A stretch of DNA of 64,000 nt from JALEVB01 sp022768265 (GCA_034168985.1 JAXFJE010000021.1:186001-250000), one strand, 5' to 3'; counted from the stretch's first letter, positions 1-9,133 are shown. Notes: a model not told the origin generated them from the sequence alone. A program made the numbers and translations.

Positions 1-1061
1 TTGGTAAACGCAAATACCTCACTGTTTTTGGCAATAAAGATGCTAACTAAGAAATCTTGAGTCAAGATCGTAAAACAAATGATGAACGCCCCGATCAATA
101 ACGATAATTTAATACTTAGATTAACGATATACTTCAATTGCTTCTTGTCATCAGCGCCGTATTTATAACTAATGATTGGGGCAATACCTTGAACATATCC
201 AAAATAAATAGCCGATTGTAAAAACTGTAGATATAAGATGGCCGTGATAGCGGAAACACCTTTATTACCCACATATTCCAACATTTTCAAGTTAAACAAC
301 AATGTCGTGATAGCCAATGAAACATTGTTGATCAACTCACTAGAGCCATTAAACATGCTATAAAGCAAGTTTTTTCCATCAAAATGTGGTTTGACAAAGT
401 ATAGTACCCCTTTTTGATTACGCGCAAAAAAGTATACTGAATATAAAGCAGGTATGCTATAACCAATGCCGGTTGCCAAGGCTGCTCCTTTGATGCCCCA
501 TTTGAAAACTACCATGAAAACATAATCTAGCACGATATTGGCAAGCCCACCAATGATCGATACGATCAAGCTTGTTTTGGTCTTACCCTCTGTCACAAAG
601 AAATATTGTGAAAACATTTGTAAGATGCTTAAGGCAGCAAAAGGTAACAAGTAGCTCATATATTCATTGGCATATCCATATAAATTTTCATTGGCACCTA
701 AAAATAATAATAGTTCTTCTTTAAAAGCATAACCAGCCAAGGTCAACAACAATCCACTAATGACCCCAACGATATAGATAAGACTAAAAAAGCTTCGCGC
801 CATTTCTTGTTTTTTTGCTCCTAAACTGCTAGAAATGATCGCATTAGATCCAGTAGCAAACATCAAGCCAGTAGCAAATACCAAATTAATAAATGGATAG
901 ACGATATTGATGGCTGCTAAAGCATCTTCATTGATAACATTTGATACAAACGCACCGTCGATCGAAGTATAAGAAGATAAAAAGATCATCAAGATTATCG
1001 TTGGAAACACAAACGACAATAGTGATTTCAAATTAAAATTTTGTGCTAATTTATGATCCAT
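1..1061 (-). CDS. MATE family efflux transporter (C-terminus beyond window)
   Basis: An open frame runs leftward from an ATG at 1061 to the window edge, giving about 353 residues without a stop. The translation is a chain of hydrophobic helices with the MATE/polysaccharide-exporter look: an N-terminal LSFVFPTIILMIF segment and later SIIGGLANIVLDYVFMVVF, a typical MATE half-repeat. MATE proteins export cationic drugs and metabolites using Na+ or H+ gradients. The start overlaps the end of the upstream marR-like gene by 11 bp, so the two are probably co-transcribed and translationally coupled. Substrate unknown; the last roughly 100 residues are missing only because the window ends. Confidence 0.88.
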   Translation of the reverse strand, partial: MDHKLAQNFNLKSLLSFVFPTIILMIFLSSYTSIDGAFVSNVINEDALAAINIVYPFINLVFATGLMFATGSNAIISSSLGAKKQEMARSFFSLIYIVGVISGLLLTLAGYAFKEELLLFLGANENLYGYANEYMSYLLPFAALSILQMFSQYFFVTEGKTKTSLIVSIIGGLANIVLDYVFMVVFKWGIKGAALATGIGYSIPALYSVYFFARNQKGVLYFVKPHFDGKNLLYSMFNGSSELINNVSLAITTLLFNLKMLEYVGNKGVSAITAILYLQFLQSAIYFGYVQGIAPIISYKYGADDKKQLKYIVNLSIKLSLLIGAFIICFTILTQDFLVSIFIAKNSEVFAFT

Positions 1062-1503
1062 TATTTTTCCCCCTGCATATATTGATATAAGTATTACACA
1101 TATCATCAAAGATCATTTTGAACTGCGCTAATTGTTTATCATCATATTTATTTTCAAGATAAGCGGCAACCTGATTATCTAATGAGCGATAGCGATCATA
1201 TTCTTGTTTGATCTTATCTGTTGTGTATAAATAGTAGTTTCTTTTATCTTTGGTATCTTGTTGTTTATAAAGATAACCCTTTTCGATCAATTCATTTATC
1301 TTCATGATGACGGCTGGTTTTGAAACACATAATTCATCAGCAATCTTCGAAGCTGTATATTCACCTTCGTGATAATAAATGAGATCAATATAAAGCAATG
1401 AATTATAACTCATGTTACCATCATAATAGTTTTTATTCATCAGTTGTAATTCACTTAAGGTTAGTGTATGAAATAAATCTTTGATCAATTCTTGCACCAT
1501 CAT
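1051..1503 (-). CDS. MarR family transcriptional regulator
   Basis: A 150-residue protein with a winged helix at about residues 35-95 (ADELCVSKPAVIMKINELIE recognition region, then the KDKRNYYLY wing), the normal size and layout of MarR regulators. The start is placed at the ATG at 1503 because GAGGTGA lies 6 nt upstream; a TTG two codons earlier is too close to that ribosome site. The gene overlaps the MATE exporter downstream, so it most likely represses its own operon and is released by a substrate of the pump. The AT-rich upstream stretch (1510-1560) would hold the promoter and operator, but I see no clean palindrome. Confidence 0.88.
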   Translation of the reverse strand: MMVQELIKDLFHTLTLSELQLMNKNYYDGNMSYNSLLYIDLIYYHEGEYTASKIADELCVSKPAVIMKINELIEKGYLYKQQDTKDKRNYYLYTTDKIKQEYDRYRSLDNQVAAYLENKYDDKQLAQFKMIFDDMCNTYINICRGKNNGS

Positions 1504-1584
1504 TACCAATCACCTCGTTAATATAAATAATAATATATATTTTTGCTTATATATTTTAACCCTATCAAATAAATATTGCAAGTT

Positions 1585-2307
1585 TTAGCCGACTTTACTT
1601 TGTTGTGATATATATTGTGACGGTGTAATGTTCATATGTTTTCTAAAAACTGTACTAAAATATTGTGGTGTAGAAAACCCACAATATTTAGCTAAATCTT
1701 TCATCTTTATCATCCCATTCATCGTATCTAACATCTTTATTGCTTGTTTAATCCTATATTCATTTAATGTATCTACAAAATTATTATTATTCGCCTTTTT
1801 CAATAATTTAGTAATATATCCTTCGGAGAATCCTGTCATAAAAGCACAATCATGTAGTGAAAAATTAGCATTTTGATAATTACTATATATAGCTTCCATA
1901 ATACGTCGTATATTATTATCGTTATTTACCAAGGGAATAGTAATTTCTATTTTTGCTTGTAACTTATCCATTATATTTTTAAATTCAATCTTATCAATTG
2001 GTTTTAATAAATATGCTTCAACTTTTAATTCAATAGCCTTTTTAGCATATTCAAAGCGATCATAACCACTAATGATAACAAAATGGACATTCTTATTTTG
2101 GTATTTTTCTATCATTTCTAAACCATTCATAAATGGCATATTAATATCTACGAAAACTACATCAATAGGCTTTTCTTTCAAGATTATTTGTGCTTCCATT
2201 GCATTACTTGCCAAATAAATCTCTTCACAATTATAACCATATTTAATAATTCTTTTTTTTATTCCTTCTCTAATTATTGGCTCATCATCTACAATCAAAA
2301 TTCTCAT
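1585..2307 (-). CDS. YesN-type response regulator with AraC DNA-binding domain
   Basis: A 240-residue response regulator. The receiver domain (about 1-120) has the acidic pair VDDE, the phospho-acceptor Asp54 in FVDINMP and the conserved lysine in LLKPID. The C-terminal 100 residues are an AraC-type double helix-turn-helix ending CGFSTPQYFSTVFRKHMNITPSQY. The start is set at the ATG at 2307, preceded by AAAGGA; longer readings begin inside the kinase gene. The gene overlaps the upstream kinase by 23 bp, so the two form a coupled pair. AraC-type receivers with YesM-type kinases usually regulate transport or catabolic genes nearby; the lipoprotein reductase at 3975-5765 is the obvious candidate. 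Confidence 0.92.
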   Translation of the reverse strand: MRILIVDDEPIIREGIKKRIIKYGYNCEEIYLASNAMEAQIILKEKPIDVVFVDINMPFMNGLEMIEKYQNKNVHFVIISGYDRFEYAKKAIELKVEAYLLKPIDKIEFKNIMDKLQAKIEITIPLVNNDNNIRRIMEAIYSNYQNANFSLHDCAFMTGFSEGYITKLLKKANNNNFVDTLNEYRIKQAIKMLDTMNGMIKMKDLAKYCGFSTPQYFSTVFRKHMNITPSQYISQQSKVG

Positions 2308-3910
2308 TTTTATCCTTTCTATACGGTTGCTTACAAACAACTGTAACTATATTATCTTCAAACCCAATATTTAATGCATAATTACTTCCAAAATGTAATT
2401 TTAACCGCTGATTGATATTATATAGTCCATAACCTGGATATTCAGAAGACTTGCCTTCATTTTGAAATAGAATATTTAAGCGCTCCAATTTATCAGCATC
2501 TATATCAGTCGCTTCATTACTTATTTCTACAATAATATCATGTTTATCTTGGTAAGCTTTTATATCTACTAAAGAATGTCGACCAAGTTTTTTCACACCA
2601 TGGTAAATTGCATTTTCTACAATTGGTTGCAGTGTAAACCTAAGATATGAAGCATCTAAATCAGCTTTACACGATATATGATAATCAAATTGATCTTGAT
2701 AGCGTATTTTCTGAATATTAATATAATTTTCGATATGTTTTAATTCCTGATTTAAAGATATATATTCTTGATCAAAGCTTAACGATGTCCTAAAATATCC
2801 TGCAACTAATCCTATAGCATTTTCTACTTTTTCATCACAATCTAAATCTAGACACATACTTTGAATCATTTCTAATGTGTTGTATAAAAAATGTGGCTTA
2901 ATTTGCTGAATCAAAGCTTTATATTCTGCATCTTTTAATTGTTTTCGACTATTTTCCAAATTAGATAATAGATACTCTATTTTTTGCAACATTTTATTAT
3001 AACTAGATGATAAAACATTCATTTCTTTATTTTCGTTGTTAACCGTTATTTGGGGAAGATTATCTAAAGTTACTTTATCCATACTATTTACTAATTCATT
3101 TACAGGTCTTAGTGATCTTTCCAAAATCTTTCTAATTAATAGAACAATCAAAATTCCAGTAAATATGAATAAAATAACGATAATTATATTTATATAAATA
3201 ATTTGTTGATAGTAAAATTCATCAGGAATTTCCATCTGTAACATCCAACCATCTACACTTTGGAGCGGCATTTTAATTACATGCCTAGAATCATCAGCTT
3301 TTTCTCCTGCTTGCATGATTATATTTTCTTGATCGTCAATCAACGTTGTATAAAAATCAAAAACATTAGATTCATTTAAAACAGTTTGTAAATAGTTTAT
3401 ACTAATAGCACCCGTAAGATATTCCATATGATTATCATTTTCAGATATTTTAGATAATATAACAATTATTTTATCGTTATTGTCTTTAGAAAGAACAGGA
3501 TTACTAACGTAAGTCATCCCCCCATAATTAAGAGCCTCTTGATAGTAATCGCGATCAAAAACAGAAAAAAAAGCTCCGGTAGTAACTGACTTAAATCCCT
3601 GATCATCAATAATACCTAAAGATTCAAAAGTATTTTCTACATGTGAAAACATTCTAATTAAATTAAGATTTTCTTCTATGTCTTTAGTTGGCTCAATTAG
3701 CCTCATCATTGCATTTAACTGTTGAATTCGATTGTTGATAAAATAATCAATTTCTGACACTTTCGAATCCGCAATATCTCGACATAATCCATCCATATTA
3801 TTGCTCATAATAGTATATATACAAAAAGTAATGATCAAAGATAATGTCAACATCACAGCCATTAACACCAAAATCAAGGGTTTAGTTATTTTTTGAAATA
3901 AAGTTTTCAT
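2285..3910 (-). CDS. YesM-type sensor histidine kinase
   Basis: A 541-residue membrane kinase: transmembrane helix at about 12-34, an extracellular sensing domain of about 200 residues (dCache-like by size, about 35-235), a second helix at about 238-262, a HAMP linker, then the His_kinase family segment with QQIKPHFLYNTLE (phospho-acceptor His near 340) and an HATPase with the N-box QPIVENAIYHG near 430. This is the LytS/YesM class of kinase. It is transcribed with the response regulator. An intrinsic terminator (3941-3963) separates it from the reductase gene upstream, so it probably has its own weak promoter or depends on read-through. Ligand unknown; the extracellular domain suggests a molecule outside the cell. 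Confidence 0.92.
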   Translation of the reverse strand: MKTLFQKITKPLILVLMAVMLTLSLIITFCIYTIMSNNMDGLCRDIADSKVSEIDYFINNRIQQLNAMMRLIEPTKDIEENLNLIRMFSHVENTFESLGIIDDQGFKSVTTGAFFSVFDRDYYQEALNYGGMTYVSNPVLSKDNNDKIIVILSKISENDNHMEYLTGAISINYLQTVLNESNVFDFYTTLIDDQENIIMQAGEKADDSRHVIKMPLQSVDGWMLQMEIPDEFYYQQIIYINIIIVILFIFTGILIVLLIRKILERSLRPVNELVNSMDKVTLDNLPQITVNNENKEMNVLSSSYNKMLQKIEYLLSNLENSRKQLKDAEYKALIQQIKPHFLYNTLEMIQSMCLDLDCDEKVENAIGLVAGYFRTSLSFDQEYISLNQELKHIENYINIQKIRYQDQFDYHISCKADLDASYLRFTLQPIVENAIYHGVKKLGRHSLVDIKAYQDKHDIIVEISNEATDIDADKLERLNILFQNEGKSSEYPGYGLYNINQRLKLHFGSNYALNIGFEDNIVTVVCKQPYRKDKNENFDCR

Positions 3911-3937
3911 GATATCATCCTTTTTTCCTAATTATAG

Positions 3938-3963
3938 CAAAAAAGAGTGCTGCGAAGCACTCT
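3938..3963 (-). terminator. Intrinsic terminator after the lipoprotein reductase gene
   Basis: On the minus strand an 8-bp perfect stem (arms 3956-3963 and 3944-3951, loop 3952-3955) is followed directly by a run of six T. It lies 12 bp past the reductase stop codon and before the kinase start, so it ends most reductase transcripts. Confidence 0.9.
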
Positions 3964-3974
3964 AATTAAATATG

Positions 3975-5765
3975 TTATTTTGAAGCATTAATTCCTGCAA
4001 TTCGTCCAAATACAACACAATCAGTAATGGCATTACCACCTAAACGGTTGGTACCATGAATATCACCGACTACTTCTCCTGCAGCAAATAAACCTTCGAT
4101 TGGCTTACCATCTACCCCTATTACTTGAGCATCTGTATTAATTTTAATACCTCCCATTGTGTGATGAGAAGAAGGAACTACCTTTTGAATATAGAAAGGT
4201 CCTTCTGCAATTGATACTAATGAAGATTTTTTATTAAAATCTTCATCTAATCCGTCTTTGATAGATTCATTATATGCATTGATGGTTTCTTGCATTTTAT
4301 CTACATCTAATCCAAAATGTTCAGCTGCTTCTTCTAATGTATCTGCAACATATAATAAGTCACTATCGATCCAATTTTGGAATTCTACTGCATGTACTTC
4401 TGTCATATGTCCAATATTTTCAATTTCTTGACCCCAAACTAAATATCCTACTCCATCTGTTTGATCTAAAATAGCATGAGAAATAACATCACGACGTCCC
4501 ATTTCATCAACAAATCTTGTTCCTTCTTTATTTAGCAAAATACCTCCGTCCATACGAGCGTTAGCTACATAAGAAATGATACCAGTCAATGGATTACACG
4601 TTGGATAAACTTGAATAAATTCCATATCTACTAATTGTGCTCCTACAGCTTCAGCCATTTTTATACCATCACCAGTACTAATAGCTCTAGCAGTCGTTTT
4701 AAATTGCGAACCATAATCTGGATTATATTGTTCACGCATTTCCACATTTGAAGCAAAACCACCGGTTGCTAAAATTACTCCTTTATTTGCTTGGAATGTA
4801 ATTTTTTGACCTTCATAATCTGCATTTATACCACTCGCACGATTTTCTTCCATGATGATTTCTTCAGCTTTAACATTTCTAAAAATATCAACACCTGCTT
4901 GTTTAGCAGCTTCTTCTAATTTTAGCACCAATTCATCACCATGATTTCCTACTGGAATCAATGCTCTTGGAACTGAATGACCACCAAATTGTTGTAAGCG
5001 ATCTGGCATAAATTCAACATTAATTTCATCTATCAACCAATTTGTTGCATCAAGAGCATTTTCTGCCATTACTTCAACTAATTCTAAATCTGCTTCTTTA
5101 TCTCCAGAATTATAAGTATCTTCTGCGAATTTTTCAACGCTATCTTCAATTCCTTTAGCAATTTGATGTTGAGTCCCTGGAGCATTCAAACCTCCACCTG
5201 ATACCAACGTATTACCACCAACAGCAAATGTTTTTTCTAATAAGGCAACTGAAGCTCCAGCATTCGCTGCTTCAATTGCTGCAGATAGTCCTGCGCCTCC
5301 TGCACCAACAATTACTACATCATATTCATATTTATCTTCATAATTGGCTTTTTCAAATGATATTTGTGGTTCGCTAGCAAAATAATTTTCATCTGCCCCT
5401 GCTTGCTCTAAAGCATTCTTCACCGCATTTTTAATACCTAAACTTGAAATCGTTGCACTTGAAATTGTATCAATATTAGTTGATTTGCTTTCATTCATCT
5501 TATCAACGATCATGTTAATTGCAATATCACCAATACCATTAGTTTCTTCTTCACCAACTACACTAACAGTATCTAAAGTACCATTAGAAACTGTTACTTC
5601 AACATTTATCTTACTATTATGTCCTTGTCCAGTTCCAGTGTAGGTACCATCTTTTAATGATGATGCTGCAGTAGATTGTGTTTCGTCTGTTGATGTTTTA
5701 TTAGAACATCCACCTAACGATATACATATCGTTAGTGCTAAAACCATTTTAAATATTTTTTTCAT
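3975..5765 (-). CDS. Lipoprotein FMN/FAD-dependent fumarate-reductase-family enzyme
   Basis: A 596-residue exported flavoprotein. A signal peptide ends in the lipobox LGGC (Cys20), so it is anchored outside the membrane. An FMN_bind domain (about 40-120) carries DTISSAT at 99-105, the site where FMN is attached by ApbE-type transferases; the usual consensus has Gly where this has the second Ser. The FAD_binding_2 domain starts at VVIVGAGGAGL (about 150-160) and ends with HTMGGI and NRLGGNA, which hold active-site His and Arg in fumarate and urocanate reductases. Such proteins reduce C=C bonds of extracellular acceptors during anaerobic respiration. The start is the ATG at 5765 after GGAGGG; a longer reading adds an implausible N-terminus. 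Substrate cannot be fixed from sequence. Confidence 0.9.
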   Translation of the reverse strand: MKKIFKMVLALTICISLGGCSNKTSTDETQSTAASSLKDGTYTGTGQGHNSKINVEVTVSNGTLDTVSVVGEEETNGIGDIAINMIVDKMNESKSTNIDTISSATISSLGIKNAVKNALEQAGADENYFASEPQISFEKANYEDKYEYDVVIVGAGGAGLSAAIEAANAGASVALLEKTFAVGGNTLVSGGGLNAPGTQHQIAKGIEDSVEKFAEDTYNSGDKEADLELVEVMAENALDATNWLIDEINVEFMPDRLQQFGGHSVPRALIPVGNHGDELVLKLEEAAKQAGVDIFRNVKAEEIIMEENRASGINADYEGQKITFQANKGVILATGGFASNVEMREQYNPDYGSQFKTTARAISTGDGIKMAEAVGAQLVDMEFIQVYPTCNPLTGIISYVANARMDGGILLNKEGTRFVDEMGRRDVISHAILDQTDGVGYLVWGQEIENIGHMTEVHAVEFQNWIDSDLLYVADTLEEAAEHFGLDVDKMQETINAYNESIKDGLDEDFNKKSSLVSIAEGPFYIQKVVPSSHHTMGGIKINTDAQVIGVDGKPIEGLFAAGEVVGDIHGTNRLGGNAITDCVVFGRIAGINASK

Positions 5766-5835
5766 ATACCCTCCGAATTGTACGTGAAAAATATAACATA
5801 ATAGCTTGTGAATTATTTTACAATTTCCCATACTT

Positions 5836-5864
5836 TTGTATAAATTTCCGTAAAATGTTATAAT
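5836..5864 (+). promoter_or_regulatory. Sigma-70-type promoter for the ElaA-like acetyltransferase
   Basis: TTGTAT (5836-5841) and a perfect TATAAT (5859-5864) are separated by exactly 17 bp, about 20 bp upstream of the ribosome site for the gene at 5887. Confidence 0.7.
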
Positions 5865-5886
5865 TCTTAATATCAACGGAGGAAAT

Positions 5887-6327
5887 ATGCAAACCATCAT
5901 CAAACATTTTAATCAATTAACTGTACAAGAATTACATGAAATATATCATTTAAGAGTATCCGTATTTGTGGTTGAACAAAAATGTCCCTATCAGGAAATC
6001 GACGATATCGATCCATTGTGCTATCATGCCTATCTAAAAGAAGACGGGAAGATCGTTGCTTATATCCGTTTGATTGCCCCTGGCATCAAATTTGATGACG
6101 CTTCTATTGGGCGGGTTATCTCTATCCAACGTCGTAAAGGTTATGGTACTTTACTGATGAAAGAAGGAATTAAATTTATCAAAGATAATTTTGCTACTTC
6201 TTCCATCACTATCGAAGCTCAACAATATGCTATCAATTTTTATCAGCAAGTTGGCTTTGAAACGATTTCAAAACCATTTCTAGAAGATGATATTCCTCAT
6301 GTAAAAATGCGTTTAATATTTAAATAG
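5887..6327 (+). CDS. GNAT acetyltransferase, ElaA-like
   Basis: A 146-residue single-domain GNAT protein. The N-terminus ELHEIYHLRVSVFVVEQKC is the ElaA signature, followed by the acetyl-CoA loop region IQRRKGYGTLLMKEGI and the C-terminal YQQVGFE strand typical of GNAT enzymes. GGAGG lies 6 nt before the ATG. It is divergent from the reductase gene and convergent with the TVP38 gene, so monocistronic. ElaA proteins have no firmly known substrate. Confidence 0.88.
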   Translation: MQTIIKHFNQLTVQELHEIYHLRVSVFVVEQKCPYQEIDDIDPLCYHAYLKEDGKIVAYIRLIAPGIKFDDASIGRVISIQRRKGYGTLLMKEGIKFIKDNFATSSITIEAQQYAINFYQQVGFETISKPFLEDDIPHVKMRLIFK

Positions 6328-6347
6328 GCGAAGCTCATGCTTCGCCT
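6326..6347. terminator. Bidirectional intrinsic terminator between convergent genes
   Basis: Perfect 9-bp stem (6326-6334 with 6339-6347) and a 4-nt loop, with T-rich flanks. It contains the stop region of both convergent genes: the acetyltransferase TAG ends at 6327 and the TVP38 protein's stop codon is in the loop. Confidence 0.85.
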
Positions 6348-7027
6348 TTGGCTTTATTTTTAACGATATAGCGCTGGTAGAAATATATCCCGATCAAAGA
6401 GATGATGCCCGTGATCACAAAGACCACGATCGAAAACAAATAATTTTTCTCGCCAATAGCATTTCCACCAATCGTGGAAGTAATGATCGAGGGAATTCTA
6501 GCAAACATCGTTATCAATATAAATTTATGCAATTTGATCTTTAACAATGGTGCAAAATAAGTAATTAGATCTTTGGGCGTACCTGGAATGAAAAAGATGA
6601 TAAATAACAACATGTCCAAACGTTGACTATCTTGTAAAAAACGAACTTTTTGTAATTCATCTTTATTGATCATCCGATAAAGTACACTATTACCAAATAA
6701 TTTAACTAAACCGAAGATGATCATCGTGCCCAAGCTCATGCCAATCATACATATTATCATCCCAAAGATATCACCATAGATGTATCCTGACAAAACTTCC
6801 ACGATCTCCCCTGGCAAAAAGGCAAATACAACCTGTCCTGCTACGATCAAGATCATTACGACGATGCCTAATACGCCATAACTTTGTAATTGTAGTTTAA
6901 GGGTAACTGGATCAGCTAAAAAATTCATCATTGGCTGATATAAGATTGCGCAGGCAATCCCAAGCAAAACGATCTGAAGCGTGATCGCAATGATCGCTTT
7001 TTGATTTTTTTGAAAAAATGCTAACAT
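6335..7027 (-). CDS. TVP38/TMEM64 (DedA superfamily) membrane protein
   Basis: A 230-residue integral membrane protein with about five to six helices. The VTT core is visible: FLPGEIVEVLSGYIYGDIFG at about 70-90 and IFFIPGTPKDLITYFAPL at about 145-163, the F/I-x-P-G-x-P-K loop diagnostic of TVP38. These proteins help move or flip membrane lipids and support envelope integrity. No partner genes; transcribed alone and ended by the shared hairpin. The C-terminal codons lie inside the terminator stem. Confidence 0.9.
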   Translation of the reverse strand: MLAFFQKNQKAIIAITLQIVLLGIACAILYQPMMNFLADPVTLKLQLQSYGVLGIVVMILIVAGQVVFAFLPGEIVEVLSGYIYGDIFGMIICMIGMSLGTMIIFGLVKLFGNSVLYRMINKDELQKVRFLQDSQRLDMLLFIIFFIPGTPKDLITYFAPLLKIKLHKFILITMFARIPSIITSTIGGNAIGEKNYLFSIVVFVITGIISLIGIYFYQRYIVKNKAKGEA

Positions 7028-7109
7028 AATTAATCACCTATAATAATCATCTATGCTTTATTATAGTCAAAACTATTACATTTAGCACGTCATATTACTT
7101 ACAATTTTC

Positions 7110-7760
7110 TTAAAATTCTTTTGCTTCCATGATCTTTATACTAAACATCATTGAAATTAAGACCATTGCTATTACCAAAGCCATAGCCCCAAGCAATAAG
7201 CTCATTCCATTTATGCTAAAGATACTATCTACCATAGCTTTTAGGTCAAAATTTAATATAGGAGCTATCTTCACAAATACAATGCCCAAAACAATGATAA
7301 TACCTATTGCCCCAGAAATAGCAATCCTTCCTTTTTCAGAACCAAATTTAAGCTGCAAAGGCAACATAATGGCAACCAACATGCATATCGTCAAGATATT
7401 GGAAATTATATAATAGATCATATCCAAGGTTAATGATAAGTTTTTTAATACCATCGCACCACTATATAACACTAAACTAATCACGATCGTGACAATTATC
7501 ATGATCAAAGCAAATAAAAACTTTTCAACCACATACTCTTTGCGGCTGATCGGTAATGTAAATAAAAATGGATAACCATTATCATATTCATCATAGCTAA
7601 TCGTACTAATGGTAAATAACGATAACATATAACCAATATAAGTAAATAGAAATTGTGGTTCAAATACAAAGGCAAAAAGTATTGCCAAAGCTATGATCAT
7701 GCCAAAAAAACGTGATTGTCCTTTTAATAATTTAAAATCTTTAACCAATAATCCTTTCAT
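7110..7760 (-). CDS. ABC-2 type transporter permease
   Basis: A 216-residue membrane protein with six predicted helices, beginning MKGLLVKDFKLLKGQ as in ABC-2 permeases of the YtrC/bacitracin-exporter kind; the conserved cytoplasmic loop YDEYDNGYPFLFTLPISRKEYV (about 51-72) is typical of this family. It starts 2 bp after the ATPase gene ends, so it is the membrane half of that transporter. Likely role: export or sensing of a peptide or cell-wall-active compound; substrate unknown. Confidence 0.9.
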   Translation of the reverse strand: MKGLLVKDFKLLKGQSRFFGMIIALAILFAFVFEPQFLFTYIGYMLSLFTISTISYDEYDNGYPFLFTLPISRKEYVVEKFLFALIMIIVTIVISLVLYSGAMVLKNLSLTLDMIYYIISNILTICMLVAIMLPLQLKFGSEKGRIAISGAIGIIIVLGIVFVKIAPILNFDLKAMVDSIFSINGMSLLLGAMALVIAMVLISMMFSIKIMEAKEF

Positions 7761-7762
7761 TT

Positions 7763-8602
7763 CTATTCTCCTTTGACCATCATGGTAATAACTGTATCTA
7801 TGTTAGCTTTCTCTATTATGATCATAGGAAAGTTTTCCAAATAAAAGCGTCTTTCTTTCGTTAATAATTCAAACCCAAAACTAGTATGCTGCTTTTTCAA
7901 GATATAACTTTTATCTAAAGCAGCATATTGTGCTTCACTAACTTTTAAGATGGCATAATCATTCAATAAGGTATCCATCGTTTCTTCAAAGACGATCTTT
8001 CCTTGATCGATCATATACAATCTATCGCATAGACCTTCTAGATCACTGGCAATGTGCGAACTGATCAAGATCGATCTTTGATCATCTTCGACCATAAATA
8101 AACGCAAAAGATCTAGGATATCTTCGCGAGCTAAGACATCTAATCCCGTCGTTGGCTCATCTAAGATCAACAACTTGGCTTCATGACTTAAAGCAACGAT
8201 CAATTTCAACTTTACTTTCATCCCTGTTGAAAAGTCTTTGATCTTCTTATTTAAAGGCAGTTCAAAACGTTGACAATATTCTAAAAACTTAGCTTGTTGA
8301 AAATTGTTGTAGGTAGCTTTTAAAATAGCGATCACATCTTTGATCGTTAGATAACCACTAAAGCTAGAATCCGCTAACACTACACCAATATCTTGTTTAA
8401 GCTTGCAGGTTAATTCTTGATCGAAAAATTGGATATTTCCACCATCTTTACCGATCAAACCCAAACTAGTTTTAAAAATCGTGGTTTTGCCTGCACCATT
8501 TTTCCCCACCAAGCCGACGATCTGACCAGGTAATACTTCCATTGAACACTGCAAATGGAAATTAGGATATTCTTTTTGCAAATTACTTATCTTAAGCATC
8601 AT
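7763..8602 (-). CDS. ABC transporter ATP-binding protein (YtrB-like)
   Basis: A 279-residue ATPase with Walker A GLVGKNGAGKTT (about 30-41), signature motif FSTGMKVKLKL (about 122-132), Walker B LLILDEPTTGLD and switch His in ISSHI. ATG overlaps the stop of the gntR gene (ATGA), so GntR, ATPase and permease are a coupled three-gene operon. This arrangement is the YtrA-YtrB-YtrC type, in which the transporter responds to cell-wall antibiotics or peptides. The first of two adjacent ATG codons was taken as start; the second (8599) is equally possible. Confidence 0.93.
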   Translation of the reverse strand: MMLKISNLQKEYPNFHLQCSMEVLPGQIVGLVGKNGAGKTTIFKTSLGLIGKDGGNIQFFDQELTCKLKQDIGVVLADSSFSGYLTIKDVIAILKATYNNFQQAKFLEYCQRFELPLNKKIKDFSTGMKVKLKLIVALSHEAKLLILDEPTTGLDVLAREDILDLLRLFMVEDDQRSILISSHIASDLEGLCDRLYMIDQGKIVFEETMDTLLNDYAILKVSEAQYAALDKSYILKKQHTSFGFELLTKERRFYLENFPMIIIEKANIDTVITMMVKGE

Positions 8603-8973
8603 CTTTCCTCCATGAGCAACTCAAAGATAGCCTTGATCTCTTCATCTTTTAAACCATAGTTACGACCTTTTTGGATCGCTAGATCTAAATTAGTTTCGAC
8701 TTCTTTTCTTTGCTCTTCTTTTAATAACTCTTGATTGCTAGTTTTTACAAACGTCCCTTTACCATGGATGGTAGCTGTAAAACCTTCACTTTCTAATAAA
8801 TCATATGCTTTTTTGACCGTTAAAGCTGAAATCTTTAATTCTTTAGCTAAAACGCGAACAGATGGTAATATTTCATTAGCTTGTAATTCACCATTGATGA
8901 TACCTTTTTTGATCTGTTCCACTAACTGCTCATAAATGGGGATCAATGATGAGTTATTGATAATTAATTTCAT
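8599..8973 (-). CDS. GntR family regulator, YtrA subfamily
   Basis: A 124-residue regulator: an N-terminal winged helix (about 10-75; IYEQLVEQIKKGI, LPSVRVLAKEL, GTFV wing) and only a short C-terminal helical tail, the defining shape of YtrA-type GntR proteins. AAGGAG is 6 nt before the ATG at 8973; the ATG two codons earlier is too close. The short tail lacks a large ligand domain, so control probably comes from a small signal. The phased half-sites at 8998-9044 are its likely operator, making the operon autorepressed. Confidence 0.92.
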   Translation of the reverse strand: MKLIINNSSLIPIYEQLVEQIKKGIINGELQANEILPSVRVLAKELKISALTVKKAYDLLESEGFTATIHGKGTFVKTSNQELLKEEQRKEVETNLDLAIQKGRNYGLKDEEIKAIFELLMEER

Positions 8974-8997
8974 GCGCATGCTCCTTCTGTTTGTATA

Positions 8998-9044
8998 AAC
9001 AGTATATAACAGTGTATAACTGTTGTCAACTGTTATATGCTGTT
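8998..9044. promoter_or_regulatory. Phased half-sites, probable GntR operator
   Basis: AACAG occurs at 8998-9002 and 9008-9012, and its complement CTGTT at 9020-9024, 9030-9034 and 9040-9044. The inner and outer pairs share one dyad axis at 9016, and neighbouring half-sites repeat every 10 bp, about one helical turn. The array lies just upstream of the gntR start and so probably binds two or more GntR dimers on one face of the DNA. Confidence 0.72.
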
Positions 9045-9113
9045 ATAGTAAAAAAAGTGCTAATTTATGATATATAACACTTGTGTATTTTTTCACATAT
9101 CCTTACAATATAT

Positions 9114-9133
9114 TATATAACACATGTTATATA
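9114..9133. promoter_or_regulatory. Palindrome upstream of tetR-like gene, probable TetR operator
   Basis: Perfect 9-bp arms (9114-9122 and 9125-9133) separated by 2 bp lie immediately before the ribosome site of the TetR gene. The length and position fit autoregulation by a TetR dimer. A weaker related dyad (AACAC-TT-GTGTA) is at about 9075-9087. Confidence 0.65.

Noticed and set aside
5766..5903. Longer N-terminus for the exported reductase
   Set aside because: It would bury the signal peptide; GGAGGG precedes the ATG at 5765.
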